This document shows positions 46,869 through 57,400 of a stretch of 64,000 nt of DNA, one piece after another (the first letter of the stretch is position 1; every line of letters begins with the position of its first letter). A model generated the notes under the pieces. It did no database searches and had not been told where the DNA came from. It saw nothing but the letters and a program-made list of their open reading frames with translations. This DNA is from Anas platyrhynchos. Its lineage: Eukaryota; Chordata; Aves; Anseriformes; Anatidae. The DNA lies in the NCBI RefSeq assembly GCF_047663525.1, contig NC_092599.1:25229501-25293500 (forward strand), written 5' to 3'. The position numbers and the translations under genes were made by a program.

Positions 46869-47007
46869 TTTACTTAAAGATTTTCCTGGAAGACTGCAGT
46901 AATGAACGCTTTTTCCATACTTTGGCTGCATTGCTTCAGAATCGCGAGCTAGACATTTCGATTTTGGAAAGGATTTGTTTTATATTACAGAAAGTCTCCG
47001 AAATAAA

Positions 47008-48080
47008 GTAATCCTTTACTACCGTTTTTCTGTTAATTGCCATTAGATCACTGAACTTGGGGACCTTTCTCTTTTTTTAAAAGCGCATCTCTGTTTTGAC
47101 GTTCATTTGCTCCAATACAAATAATGCTGGACTTTCATTGTTAGCAATTATGTTTAAAATGTTTGTCACAGATATGTAAGATGAATCTCTCAATTTGCCT
47201 ATATATCTGTGTAGTTCAGAATATGAACTAAAAAATAACTAGCCTAAAGAACATATATTCCTCATTTATTTAGATGACGAGAATGCTTAGAAGAAAACCC
47301 TTCTTTTCTTCCCCCTGACCTTCGGTTTTGCTGAGTTACTTGGTAAAAATGTCCTCTGAAAATTGTTTTGTATGTGACTTAAATTTCAGTTTTGTCAATT
47401 TTCATCTCTATCAAAACAAACAAACAAAACAAACAAAAAAACAACACACGGTTTAAAGTCTTGAGCCATTTAAGACTTTGGGGGAATGTTAACCTTTACA
47501 GAATAGGTTTCTGTTGCTTACTGGTTACTAATTTATTATAACAAAGACCTTCAGCATGTCAGTGGTAGAATGCTGCTGAGTTCCGTTGATGTGCATTATT
47601 TAATGGGATTGTTTCATTTATAAAAGCAGGTATTTACACTAAACTGTTGCTTACATTAGAGTTAGTTATTTACAAAACTGAGGGTTTTGTTTGATTTTTC
47701 TTAGGAACAAAATTGAACTCTGGGGGAAAAAAAAAAAAAAACTTCCTGTAAAATACTCTAATTTAAATCATATTTTTCATCGGAAATAAAGTGTACTCAG
47801 AAATCCAGATTTTTTAATTTGTTTAATTAAAAGACAACCTCACAGGTGGTGCCATAAATCTTAAGAAATGAACCTTGAAATATTCTTTAATTTTTTTATC
47901 CTTGGTTTTGTAGTAGTTCATTACTGTATTTGCCTCGATGTTATTGTGGATTTTCTGTACACATCCTGTTTCTAAAATCTTGCTTCTCACTGGGGAAATC
48001 CTTTTACAGGTTTTCCTTGATCTTCCACTGTACTACATGTAAATACCATTTAGTCAAGAGAAAGCATAGTTCTTGATGTG
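47008..48080 (+). other. Downstream of the last clear CCDC138 exon, up to ERV C
   Basis: AT-rich sequence with a (CAAA)n-like tract (about 47417-47442). An acceptor-like tttttcttag at 47695-47704 is followed in the expected phase by 30 open codons (NKIELWG, then a 15-A run) to TAA. The first residues may correspond to the last CCDC138 exon, but similarity is minimal. Confidence 0.35.
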
Positions 48081-48926
48081 AGGAATGTTTTAAGAACTCC
48101 AATTCGTGTCCATAAAGAATAATTCTGTTTGAATCCTGTCTGCCTCTGGGCCCTGCACTGGCAATTTAGTTCTTGAACCGCAGATGCAGTGTGTCCCAGT
48201 CTCCCCCTCATTCCAGTCAATTTATCACGTCTTCAGAAAACACTCCTTAAATTTGTGAACCTGTTTGCTTTTGTTATTCCTGACTTCTAGTTCTAACAGT
48301 TACGGGTTTTTTTTCTGTCTTCTTCGAGATTGATTTAACACTGCTATAGATGTTATGTAGATGAGTGTAAATAGCTGGGAAAGAATGTTTTAATTGCTCG
48401 TGAGTCGTCAACCTGTTTGGGAGTTTCAGAACAACTGATAATAACTGGTGACTGCTGGTGACTGTTATGAGATCCTTGGTATCTGGCCAGGGGGGCCAAG
48501 AGATTAAGAGGAAGAAAAAAGAAGCTGAAGGACGGTTGGGAGACAAGACCTGTGGAGAGTGTACAGAGAGTGTTCCATAAACTTGGAATAGTGCCGAGTA
48601 AGTACAAAGGGTGAGAGGAAGACTACGAGCCTTCAGCATGAAAGACCCCTAGAGACCCCCAGAGGAGACTGATGCGCATGCTCCAGTAGGAGGAACTGGA
48701 CCCCGGAAGCTAATTATAATAATCTATTTTTTTAGAAGTAGTAATGAATATGTATTAGTCTAGGCGCATGAAAATCAGCTGCTTGATGTAACTGGTGTGC
48801 GTCCTGGTGGAGCGGAGACTCCCGGTGCACCCAGCGCTGTTTGCTTACCTCTATTCCTTTATATTCTTTTAATAAATCCTATTTTTTTTATTTAATCCTA
48901 ATTTGAATCCTGAGCCATTTATAACA
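48081..48926 (+). repeat. ERV C LTR 1 (5')
   Basis: It begins TGAGGAATG and ends TATAACA. An AATAAA signal lies at about 48872. Variants that mark this copy are taagaactcc and aaagaaattc near its start and aaccgcag at about 48176. Confidence 0.85.
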
Positions 48927-48929
48927 ATT

Positions 48930-48947
48930 TGGGGGCTCGTCCGGGAT
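48930..48947 (+). other. ERV C primer binding site, tRNA-Pro type (copy 1)
   Basis: TGGGGGCTCGTCCGGGAT, three bases after the LTR, is the classical proline primer site of many gammaretroviruses. The second copy lies at 54484-54501. Confidence 0.93.
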
Positions 48948-49132
48948 GGTTATAGTTCCTGAATTCTGATTTAATCTAGGAGAGGTGCCCCACCATTTGG
49001 TGGCTCCTGTTTGAGTCAGATCGGGACTAATGCCATCCTGAACCTGAATAAAGGTAAGCAAAGAATTTGATTTTTTTTGAGCTCCCTTGTTGCCGGCTAT
49101 TTTTTGCCCGTAATTCTGCGCGCGAAGATCCG

Positions 49133-49316
49133 GACGAAGACGACAGAGTCGTTTGGATACCGTTCGGTTGGATTCCGGTGCCCGGAATCGAACCGGATGA
49201 AGACGACAGTCGTTTGGATACCGTCTGGTTCGATCCCAGACGAAGACAGCAGAGACGCTGGTGGATACCGTCCGATTGGAGTCTGGACGAAGACGACTGA
49301 TTCGTAAGATACCGTC
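49133..49316 (+). repeat. ERV C leader: four imperfect repeats (copy 1; copy 2 at 54687-54870)
   Basis: The motif GACGAAGACGAC followed by a GGATACCGTC-GGTT block occurs at about 49133, 49196, 49239 and 49286. It lies in the untranslated leader just before gag, where packaging and dimerisation signals are found in related viruses. Function here is inference. Confidence 0.7.
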
Positions 49317-49545
49317 CGGTTGGGTAAGGGTACGGTTGCCAGTTTTTGTGTGTGAGAGTGTAACTGAGACTTCTAAAGTCAGCGTGGAGGTCTTTTTGTT
49401 TTCTCACTGGTTCTAATCTCCTGTCGGGGGGGCTGGACTGGTGAGAAGAGGGATACGTGGGTGGGTGATAGGTCCTAAACCCCCTGCAAGACACTCTCAC
49501 TGGGCAACCAAGGGCTGTGAGAATTGCCACTAGTAAAATTCCCGG

Positions 49546-50020
49546 ATGGGTCAGATAAAATCGAAGACCAAGGACCAGAAAGGGAGCAAATTACCAGATA
49601 TATGACCAAAAGGTCCAATATGAATAATGATTAGAAATTGGAACAATAGGGGCCCCAGAAAATTAAAGAGTAAATTAAAAATGATCCAGTATTTTATGAC
49701 AGAATGACCAAAAGAACCCTTAAGACCCCCTGTATTTTGATCCACGGAGGACGGGGTCTGTCAGGCTTTGAACACTAATAGTAGAATACCCGTGGATCCA
49801 GAAAAGAGCAAGCTGAAACATTGGAATTAGAAATTAGAGAGCAATTGATTAAGAATGAATATGTGCTACTGTGCTGTGCTGCGCTTATACCACCAGATAA
49901 CAGGAGCCTCTCGGACCCCGAGAACCAGATCAAAAACAACCTCATGGTTCAGACTTTAACCAAGGGGCCTAAGATAAGGAGGAGTGTTCACAAAGGGACA
50001 GGTTATGTGTGTGTATAGGA
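49546..50020 (+). pseudogene. ERV C gag remnant (copy 1; copy 2 at 55100-55574)
   Basis: ATG GGT CAG at 49546 gives Met-Gly-Gln, the myristoylation start used by gammaretroviral Gag. The frame stops after 19 codons. Scattered matrix-like pieces follow in several frames up to about 50020. No capsid, nucleocapsid or protease is recognised. Confidence 0.6.
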
Positions 50021-51560
50021 ATGTTTATGTATATGTAACTTTTTACTAAAGCAACGTTAGGCCTGCACAACTTTGGGGGGGACTACCCGCCCCGTGCTGC
50101 ACGGCACTGAGTAAACATACCTACTTTACAATCTTACTGATTGTGGAGTCAGCTTTCTGAGAGTCATTTTGGTGAGCCAGGCAGGAGACACTCTGCTCGG
50201 CTGCGGGATCGGCTGCAGCGTGGACGCCCCTAGGTGCACCCTGAGCGTTTTTGCTCGGAGGGGACTCCACTCTCGGCTGCTCACCGCAGGAGCAAGGATC
50301 TCCTGAAACTGCAGACAAACGGTATGTTTTCGGCTGCTGGAGGGATACTAACTGGAGTGTTAATAATTGTATGTGTTTTTATGTATGTATTTTGTGTTGA
50401 AAGTATTTGTGTAAATGTAAGGGTTTGAAACAAAGTGTTACAAGTCACTTCACGAAGAACACAGTCAGACACAATACTTGTTTGGTTGGTTATCATTCTA
50501 AATTATATTCCTGTGGTATGAATGAGATGTGCTGGAGGCCTCCGTGTGCGATGGTGCTGTGTGAGTGAGACGCAGCGTTGCTGCAAAGCGAGTGCAGAGT
50601 TCCGATCCGTTGTTCCGTACTCTCCGCAAGGGGAGTGGGCAGAGACGAACGAAGTGCTTGACAGACTGAAAAGAAGTGCTGTTTTATCCAAGTTTTGAGT
50701 GGTGGTGCCTAATATATGGGCCCGGTGTATCTTGTGTATCCTATTTTTGCTCTTAAATGTTTTGACTGTGACAAGAAAAAGGCAGGAGCATGATATGACA
50801 TGCTTCCTGCAACATATGAGGCCCGCACAGGGCGAGACCTGGACTCGCTGAGACCTGAACAGGCCGAGACCAGAGCAGTGCTGGGAGACCCGAGACACTA
50901 CGGAGGGACTACCGCTGGACGGAGAGAGCCCTGAGAGACGCTGCGGAGCCACGGATGGCTCTGAGAGACACAGAATAGACCTGACAGAAGCTGCAAAACA
51001 CGGGGAAATTGAAGTAATTGCGGAACATCCGAGATCGAGTTGCTACGGGAGACCAGAGGCGTCAGTGGACACCGGTAGCTGACCCTCACCGTGAGGCGAG
51101 TCGGCACAGAGCAGAGGGGCGGACATCAGGACCCTGCAGCCTGTCTGACGTAACCATGGAGGCAGCGGCAGCAGCGGCTGTGCTGCTTCACTCTGGCATT
51201 CTTTTTATAAAAGGTTTATCTTGCAATGTAAAAAAGACTATTCGTCCCCAGATCGGTGTTATAACTATTACTAATGATGACTTAGCTCTATTGCAGGGCA
51301 GGAGTGCAGAGACGCAGATCACACTGCCAAATGACCACCGGCAGGCTCTTTCACAAACCTAAGGTTGCAGCTGGCACTGCCTGCAGCCGTATAGCAGACG
51401 TTACACTCTCTTTCCTAACTAGTAATCATGTGTCTCATCCATTTGTGGTGAATGGCCAGTGACAAAAAGAAAAGGGGGGAGGCAAAGACAGAAACGGTAC
51501 AAGGAGGATGCCACTGACACTAACAGCATGGGTAATAGGAGTAGTATAAGTGACACAGGT
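50021..51560 (+). other. ERV C internal segment of mixed origin (copy 1; copy 2 at 55575-57114)
   Basis: No long retroviral match. About 50090-50330 looks like the U5/leader of yet another retroelement (cttactgattgtggagtcag then ttttggtgagccaggcagg). About 50815-51000 is rich in gagac repeats. An ATG at 51156 begins 68 codons with an Ala run (MEAAAAAAVLLHS), not recognised. A polypurine-like acaaaaagaaaaggggggag lies at 51462. These suggest the element is a composite. Confidence 0.4.
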
Positions 51561-51960
51561 GACGGTGCGGGGTGCTGGGTGCTCTGCCTGCTGCTCACCT
51601 TCGCCTGACTGTGCACTGCTGCCAATGGTGCTAGAGTAAAATGTGAAGACTGCTCAGATGGCAGTGATGAGAGTGCTTGTGTGAAGAAGATGTGTACTGA
51701 ATCTGACTTTGTGTGCATAGATATCAATAGTGTAACCAACAGAGAGACTGCAAGGACTGGGGTGATGAGCCCCTGAAGGAATGCAACAAAAATGAATGTG
51801 ACTGTCCAGCTGGGAAACTGTGGAGATAGTGATGAATGCCAAAACCCTGGTATCTGTAGTCAACCTGAATCTGTAGTCAACCTGTATCAACCTGAAAGGC
51901 TATCAGATGAATCCTGCTACAGGAACCTGGAAAGGGCCATACGGCAAAGCAAATTAGATA
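51561..51960 (+). pseudogene. VLDL-receptor-like cDNA fragment inside ERV C, copy 1
   Basis: A signal-peptide-like GCWVLCLLLTFA is followed, after a stop, by [16 protein letters not shown] and MCTESDFVC. These are the end of LDLa repeat 1 and start of repeat 2 of VLDLR. Next come pieces of the last LDLa repeat ([17 protein letters not shown]) and of the second EGF-like domain (DECQNPGICSQ, then LKGYQMNPATGTW). Parts coded by separate exons in the host gene are joined without introns, and large internal blocks are missing, so the source was mRNA. Stops and frameshifts make it non-coding today. LDLR or LRP8 are less good matches. Intact VLDLR binds lipoproteins and reelin at the cell surface. 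Confidence 0.85.
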
Positions 51961-52025
51961 ACTGTTATTTAACTTGTCAGAAGATAAAAAAGAAAGTGTT
52001 TCAACAAGCAGCCACGGGAGGGAAG

Positions 52026-52190
52026 AATCACTGAACCCTCGATGTGAGGGACTGTACCTTGTTTTACTGACTACTGAAACAGCTGTGAGAACCGCAGAAA
52101 GGGACCCATGCATCCAGAATAAAAGGACCAGTAACTACTGAAACTCGGAGGGTTGAGTCCACTCCTGGGAAACTGAAACTCAAGCTAAGG
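52026..52190 (+). pseudogene. ERV C integrase C-terminal remnant (copy 1; copy 2 at 57580-57744)
   Basis: GLYLVLLTTETAVRTAE followed by a region of the WIH-type resembles the integrase C-terminal domain, broken by stops. It shows that the VLDLR-like piece sits where pol used to be, upstream of env. Confidence 0.6.
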
Positions 52191-52439
52191 AAGAACTAAT
52201 ATTCTGGCAACAAGGCTCTGCATGAATTAAGGATGCCAAATAAAGGGGACAAGCCTGAAGGGAGGAAAGGGAGAAGGCAAGACCAGGGCAGGACCCTCCA
52301 CTGTGGTGTGTATGGTCTACCGAGGGAGGCAACCCCTATGGGTATTGACTGCCGAGTGAGAGGGCCTCGACTGGACTTCTCCCACACTAAGGTCAGGTTG
52401 TCCTGAGAAAATAACATAAGAACCTTTTTTTTAACCTAT

Positions 52440-52765
52440 ATAAAATTGTGATTCATTTTCCAGGAGCTGGATCACCCTGACAGGCCGAACGGTAACACAA
52501 GCCTGAATCGACCCTGAAGGTGTTTGCCTATTATGATCCAGATACGTGGGCAGAAGACAGATCGTGGGACTATAGGACCCCAGTATATATACTTAATAGA
52601 ATAATTAGGTTATTAGCTGTAATAGAAATAGTTATAAATGATGAGAACTGCTTTGTATCAAAATTGCCTAGCTTTGGATTATTTACTAGCACAAGAAGGA
52701 GAAGTCTGTGGAAAATTTAGCTTTAGTAATTGCTGTTTAAAGATTGATAAAAAGGGTGTTTCTTC
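52440..52765 (+). pseudogene. ERV C env transmembrane remnant, N-terminal part (copy 1; copy 2 at 57994-58319)
   Basis: Pieces in two frames give a heptad region ([13 protein letters not shown]), an immunosuppressive-type segment ([14 protein letters not shown]) and a cysteine motif C-x7-CC. The surface subunit is essentially gone. The frame then runs into a foreign LTR fragment. Confidence 0.75.
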
Positions 52766-53140
52766 CTAGTAGCTGATAGAATGTTATGTTCTGGTTTAGG
52801 ATGAGAAGAATGTTAATAATATGCTGATGTTTTAATTGTTTTTAATTGTTACAGAGCAGTGCTTACACCAAGCCAAGGACCAAGCCAAATTCAGCTTCTC
52901 ACTGTCCTGCCAGCAGGCAGGCTGGGAGGAGGGCCGGACTGCTCGGGGTTGGGTTGGGCATCGGACAGCAGGTGGTGAGCAATTGCATTGTGCATCACTT
53001 GTTTCGTATACATTATTACTAGTAGTAATATTATCATCATTATTATTGTTATTATTATTATTATTATTTTCTTGTTAACTCACAGGCTTCACTTTCCCAT
53101 TTCTCTCTCCCATCCCAGAGAAGGAGAGGGGGGAGGTGAG
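52766..53140 (+). repeat. ERV A-type LTR fragment nested in ERV C env (copy 2 at 58320-58694)
   Basis: ctagtagctgatagaatgtt onward matches the ERV A LTR at 14870-15395: the same ttaggatgag, cagagcagtgctta, gcattgtgcatcacttgt and TTA microsatellite. The first 30 or so bases, a U3 block with the CRE, and the terminal bases are missing. It has the same orientation as ERV C. Confidence 0.85.
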
Positions 53141-53145
53141 CGAGC

Positions 53146-53474
53146 AAACACAAACCTGGAAGGATATGGAATGGGATTTATTTTCATGGCTGCCTGGTGG
53201 ACCATGGGTTAAAAGAGTGTTATTTTTATTGTTATGTGGTGTAATGACGTTATTATTTGTACCTTGTATGATACCTTGTTTTACATTATCAATACGCCGG
53301 GTGATAAATAGTACATTGGTAATAACTTCATTAAAAAAGGAAGGGAATATGTCAATTATGATGCTTAAGGATTGGACCCTCCAAGAACAAACTGATGAAA
53401 TCCAATTATTAACAACAGAAGAGACACGAATTGGGGATAGTAAAAAGAAGATAAGGGATTCACAGAATTTCTAG
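53146..53474 (+). pseudogene. ERV C env membrane anchor and tail (copy 1; copy 2 at 58700-59028)
   Basis: The frame has WLPGGPWVKRVLFLLLCG, a long hydrophobic span and a charged tail, which is the C-terminus of a gammaretroviral transmembrane protein. It is separated from its ectodomain by the nested LTR and ends in CR1 sequence. Confidence 0.75.
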
Positions 53475-53618
53475 GTTGGAAGAGACCTCAAGATCATCGA
53501 GTCCAACCTCTAACCTAACACTAACAGTCCCCACTAAACCATATCCCTAAGCTCTACATCTAAACGTCTTTTGAAGACTTCCAGGGATGGTGACTCCACC
53601 ACCTCCCTGGGCAGCCCG
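53458..53618 (-). mobile_element. CR1 LINE 3' fragment (copy 2 at 59012-59172)
   Basis: cacagaatttctaggttgga and the following gatcatcgagtccaacc are the antisense 3' region of avian CR1. About 160 bp; it abuts the next LTR directly. Confidence 0.92.
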
Positions 53619-54480
53619 TGAGGAATGTTTTAACAATTCCAATTCGTGTCCATAAATTCGTGTCCATAAAGAATAATTCTGTTTGAATCCTGTCTGCCTC
53701 TGGGCCCTGCACTGGCAATTTAGTTCTTGAACCGCAGATGCAGTGTGTCCCAGTCTCCCCCTCATTCCAGTCAATTTATCACGTCTTCAGAAAACACTCC
53801 TTAAATTTGTGAACCTGTTTGCTTTTGTTATTCCTGACTTCTAGTTCTAACAGTTACGGGTTTTTTTTCTGTCTTCTTCGAGATTGATTTAACACTGCTA
53901 TAGATGTTATGTAGATGAGTGTAAATAGCTGGGAAAGAATGTTTTAATTGCTCGTGAGTCGTCAACCTGTTTGGGAGTTTCAGAACAACTGATAATAACT
54001 GGTGACTGCTGGTGACTGTTATGAGATCCTTGGTATCTGGCCAGGGGGGCCAAGAGATTAAGAGGAAGAAAAAAGAAGCTGAAGGACGGTTGGGAGACAA
54101 GACCTGTGGAGAGTGTACAGAGAGTGTTCCATAAACTTGGAATAGTGCCGAGTAAGTACAAAGGGTGAGAGGAAGACTACGAGCCTTCAGCATGAAAGAC
54201 CCCTAGAGACCCCCAGAGGAGACTGATGCGCATGCTCCAGTAGGAGGAACTGGACCCCGGAAGCTAATTATAATAATCTATTTTTTTAGAAGTAGTAATG
54301 AATATGTATTAGTCTAGGCGCATGAAAATCAGCTGCTTGATGTAACTGGTGTGCGTCCTGGTGGAGCGGAGACTCCCGGTGCACCCAGCGCTGTTTGCTT
54401 ACCTCTATTCCTTTATATTCTTTTAATAAATCCTATTTTTTTTATTTAATCCTAATTTGAATCCTGAGCCATTTATAACA
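53619..54480 (+). repeat. ERV C LTR 2, hybrid of LTR 3 and LTR 1
   Basis: Its first about 50 bases share taacaattcc and gaataattc with LTR 3. From aaccgcag (about 53730) on it follows LTR 1, including gttatgtagatgag, which LTR 3 lacks. It has a 14-bp tandem duplication attcgtgtccataa at 53642-53669 found in neither of the others. Confidence 0.88.
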
Positions 54481-57400
54481 ATTTGGGGGCTCGTCCGGGA
54501 TGGTTATAGTTCCTGAATTCTGATTTAATCTAGGAGAGGTGCCCCACCATTTGGTGGCTCCTGTTTGAGTCAGATCGGGACTAATGCCATCCTGAACCTG
54601 AATAAAGGTAAGCAAAGAATTTGATTTTTTTTGAGCTCCCTTGTTGCCGGCTATTTTTTGCCCGTAATTCTGCGCGCGAAGATCCGGACGAAGACGACAG
54701 AGTCGTTTGGATACCGTTCGGTTGGATTCCGGTGCCCGGAATCGAACCGGATGAAGACGACAGTCGTTTGGATACCGTCTGGTTCGATCCCAGACGAAGA
54801 CAGCAGAGACGCTGGTGGATACCGTCCGATTGGAGTCTGGACGAAGACGACTGATTCGTAAGATACCGTCCGGTTGGGTAAGGGTACGGTTGCCAGTTTT
54901 TGTGTGTGAGAGTGTAACTGAGACTTCTAAAGTCAGCGTGGAGGTCTTTTTGTTTTCTCACTGGTTCTAATCTCCTGTCGGGGGGGCTGGACTGGTGAGA
55001 AGAGGGATACGTGGGTGGGTGATAGGTCCTAAACCCCCTGCAAGACACTCTCACTGGGCAACCAAGGGCTGTGAGAATTGCCACTAGTAAAATTCCCGGA
55101 TGGGTCAGATAAAATCGAAGACCAAGGACCAGAAAGGGAGCAAATTACCAGATATATGACCAAAAGGTCCAATATGAATAATGATTAGAAATTGGAACAA
55201 TAGGGGCCCCAGAAAATTAAAGAGTAAATTAAAAATGATCCAGTATTTTATGACAGAATGACCAAAAGAACCCTTAAGACCCCCTGTATTTTGATCCACG
55301 GAGGACGGGGTCTGTCAGGCTTTGAACACTAATAGTAGAATACCCGTGGATCCAGAAAAGAGCAAGCTGAAACATTGGAATTAGAAATTAGAGAGCAATT
55401 GATTAAGAATGAATATGTGCTACTGTGCTGTGCTGCGCTTATACCACCAGATAACAGGAGCCTCTCGGACCCCGAGAACCAGATCAAAAACAACCTCATG
55501 GTTCAGACTTTAACCAAGGGGCCTAAGATAAGGAGGAGTGTTCACAAAGGGACAGGTTATGTGTGTGTATAGGAATGTTTATGTATATGTAACTTTTTAC
55601 TAAAGCAACGTTAGGCCTGCACAACTTTGGGGGGGACTACCCGCCCCGTGCTGCACGGCACTGAGTAAACATACCTACTTTACAATCTTACTGATTGTGG
55701 AGTCAGCTTTCTGAGAGTCATTTTGGTGAGCCAGGCAGGAGACACTCTGCTCGGCTGCGGGATCGGCTGCAGCGTGGACGCCCCTAGGTGCACCCTGAGC
55801 GTTTTTGCTCGGAGGGGACTCCACTCTCGGCTGCTCACCGCAGGAGCAAGGATCTCCTGAAACTGCAGACAAACGGTATGTTTTCGGCTGCTGGAGGGAT
55901 ACTAACTGGAGTGTTAATAATTGTATGTGTTTTTATGTATGTATTTTGTGTTGAAAGTATTTGTGTAAATGTAAGGGTTTGAAACAAAGTGTTACAAGTC
56001 ACTTCACGAAGAACACAGTCAGACACAATACTTGTTTGGTTGGTTATCATTCTAAATTATATTCCTGTGGTATGAATGAGATGTGCTGGAGGCCTCCGTG
56101 TGCGATGGTGCTGTGTGAGTGAGACGCAGCGTTGCTGCAAAGCGAGTGCAGAGTTCCGATCCGTTGTTCCGTACTCTCCGCAAGGGGAGTGGGCAGAGAC
56201 GAACGAAGTGCTTGACAGACTGAAAAGAAGTGCTGTTTTATCCAAGTTTTGAGTGGTGGTGCCTAATATATGGGCCCGGTGTATCTTGTGTATCCTATTT
56301 TTGCTCTTAAATGTTTTGACTGTGACAAGAAAAAGGCAGGAGCATGATATGACATGCTTCCTGCAACATATGAGGCCCGCACAGGGCGAGACCTGGACTC
56401 GCTGAGACCTGAACAGGCCGAGACCAGAGCAGTGCTGGGAGACCCGAGACACTACGGAGGGACTACCGCTGGACGGAGAGAGCCCTGAGAGACGCTGCGG
56501 AGCCACGGATGGCTCTGAGAGACACAGAATAGACCTGACAGAAGCTGCAAAACACGGGGAAATTGAAGTAATTGCGGAACATCCGAGATCGAGTTGCTAC
56601 GGGAGACCAGAGGCGTCAGTGGACACCGGTAGCTGACCCTCACCGTGAGGCGAGTCGGCACAGAGCAGAGGGGCGGACATCAGGACCCTGCAGCCTGTCT
56701 GACGTAACCATGGAGGCAGCGGCAGCAGCGGCTGTGCTGCTTCACTCTGGCATTCTTTTTATAAAAGGTTTATCTTGCAATGTAAAAAAGACTATTCGTC
56801 CCCAGATCGGTGTTATAACTATTACTAATGATGACTTAGCTCTATTGCAGGGCAGGAGTGCAGAGACGCAGATCACACTGCCAAATGACCACCGGCAGGC
56901 TCTTTCACAAACCTAAGGTTGCAGCTGGCACTGCCTGCAGCCGTATAGCAGACGTTACACTCTCTTTCCTAACTAGTAATCATGTGTCTCATCCATTTGT
57001 GGTGAATGGCCAGTGACAAAAAGAAAAGGGGGGAGGCAAAGACAGAAACGGTACAAGGAGGATGCCACTGACACTAACAGCATGGGTAATAGGAGTAGTA
57101 TAAGTGACACAGGTGACGGTGCGGGGTGCTGGGTGCTCTGCCTGCTGCTCACCTTCGCCTGACTGTGCACTGCTGCCAATGGTGCTAGAGTAAAATGTGA
57201 AGACTGCTCAGATGGCAGTGATGAGAGTGCTTGTGTGAAGAAGATGTGTACTGAATCTGACTTTGTGTGCATAGATATCAATAGTGTAACCAACAGAGAG
57301 ACTGCAAGGACTGGGGTGATGAGCCCCTGAAGGAATGCAACAAAAATGAATGTGACTGTCCAGCTGGGAAACTGTGGAGATAGTGATGAATGCCAAAACC

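Larger units (their letters stand above)
34404..47007 (+). pseudogene. CCDC138 exons, 3' part of the chimeric gene, with one nonsense codon
   Basis: Eight exons: 34404-34477, 35412-35570, 37391-37510, 38681-38836, 39641-39757, 40692-40884, 42868-43050, 46869-47007. Phases fit throughout. They match CCDC138, a coiled-coil protein of uncertain (centrosome/cilium-linked) role: coiled coil LERRERALVEREELL, then MDWISDQHLS, LQWMPFVDPKLH, FIYWSLRQ, FFKSSSMPLRFLSTL, LCVDLKTDEGK and ILERICFILQK. The 5' exons of CCDC138 are absent, replaced by RANBP2. TAG at 35544-35546 ends the frame after 224 codons counted from 26393. About 50 residues expected between 37510 and 38681 are not found, nor is a clear last exon. 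All other exons are undamaged, so decay is slight or recent. Confidence 0.85.

Noticed and set aside
49160-49240. tRNA-like B box (ggttcgatccc) and a reversed tRNA 3' end in the ERV C leader
   Set aside because: No A box at proper distance and no cloverleaf; the motifs follow from the local tandem repeat.
49027-49530. 167-codon minus-strand frame in the ERV C leader
   Set aside because: Antisense to the leader repeats, present in both copies only because of the duplication, with no recognisable domain.
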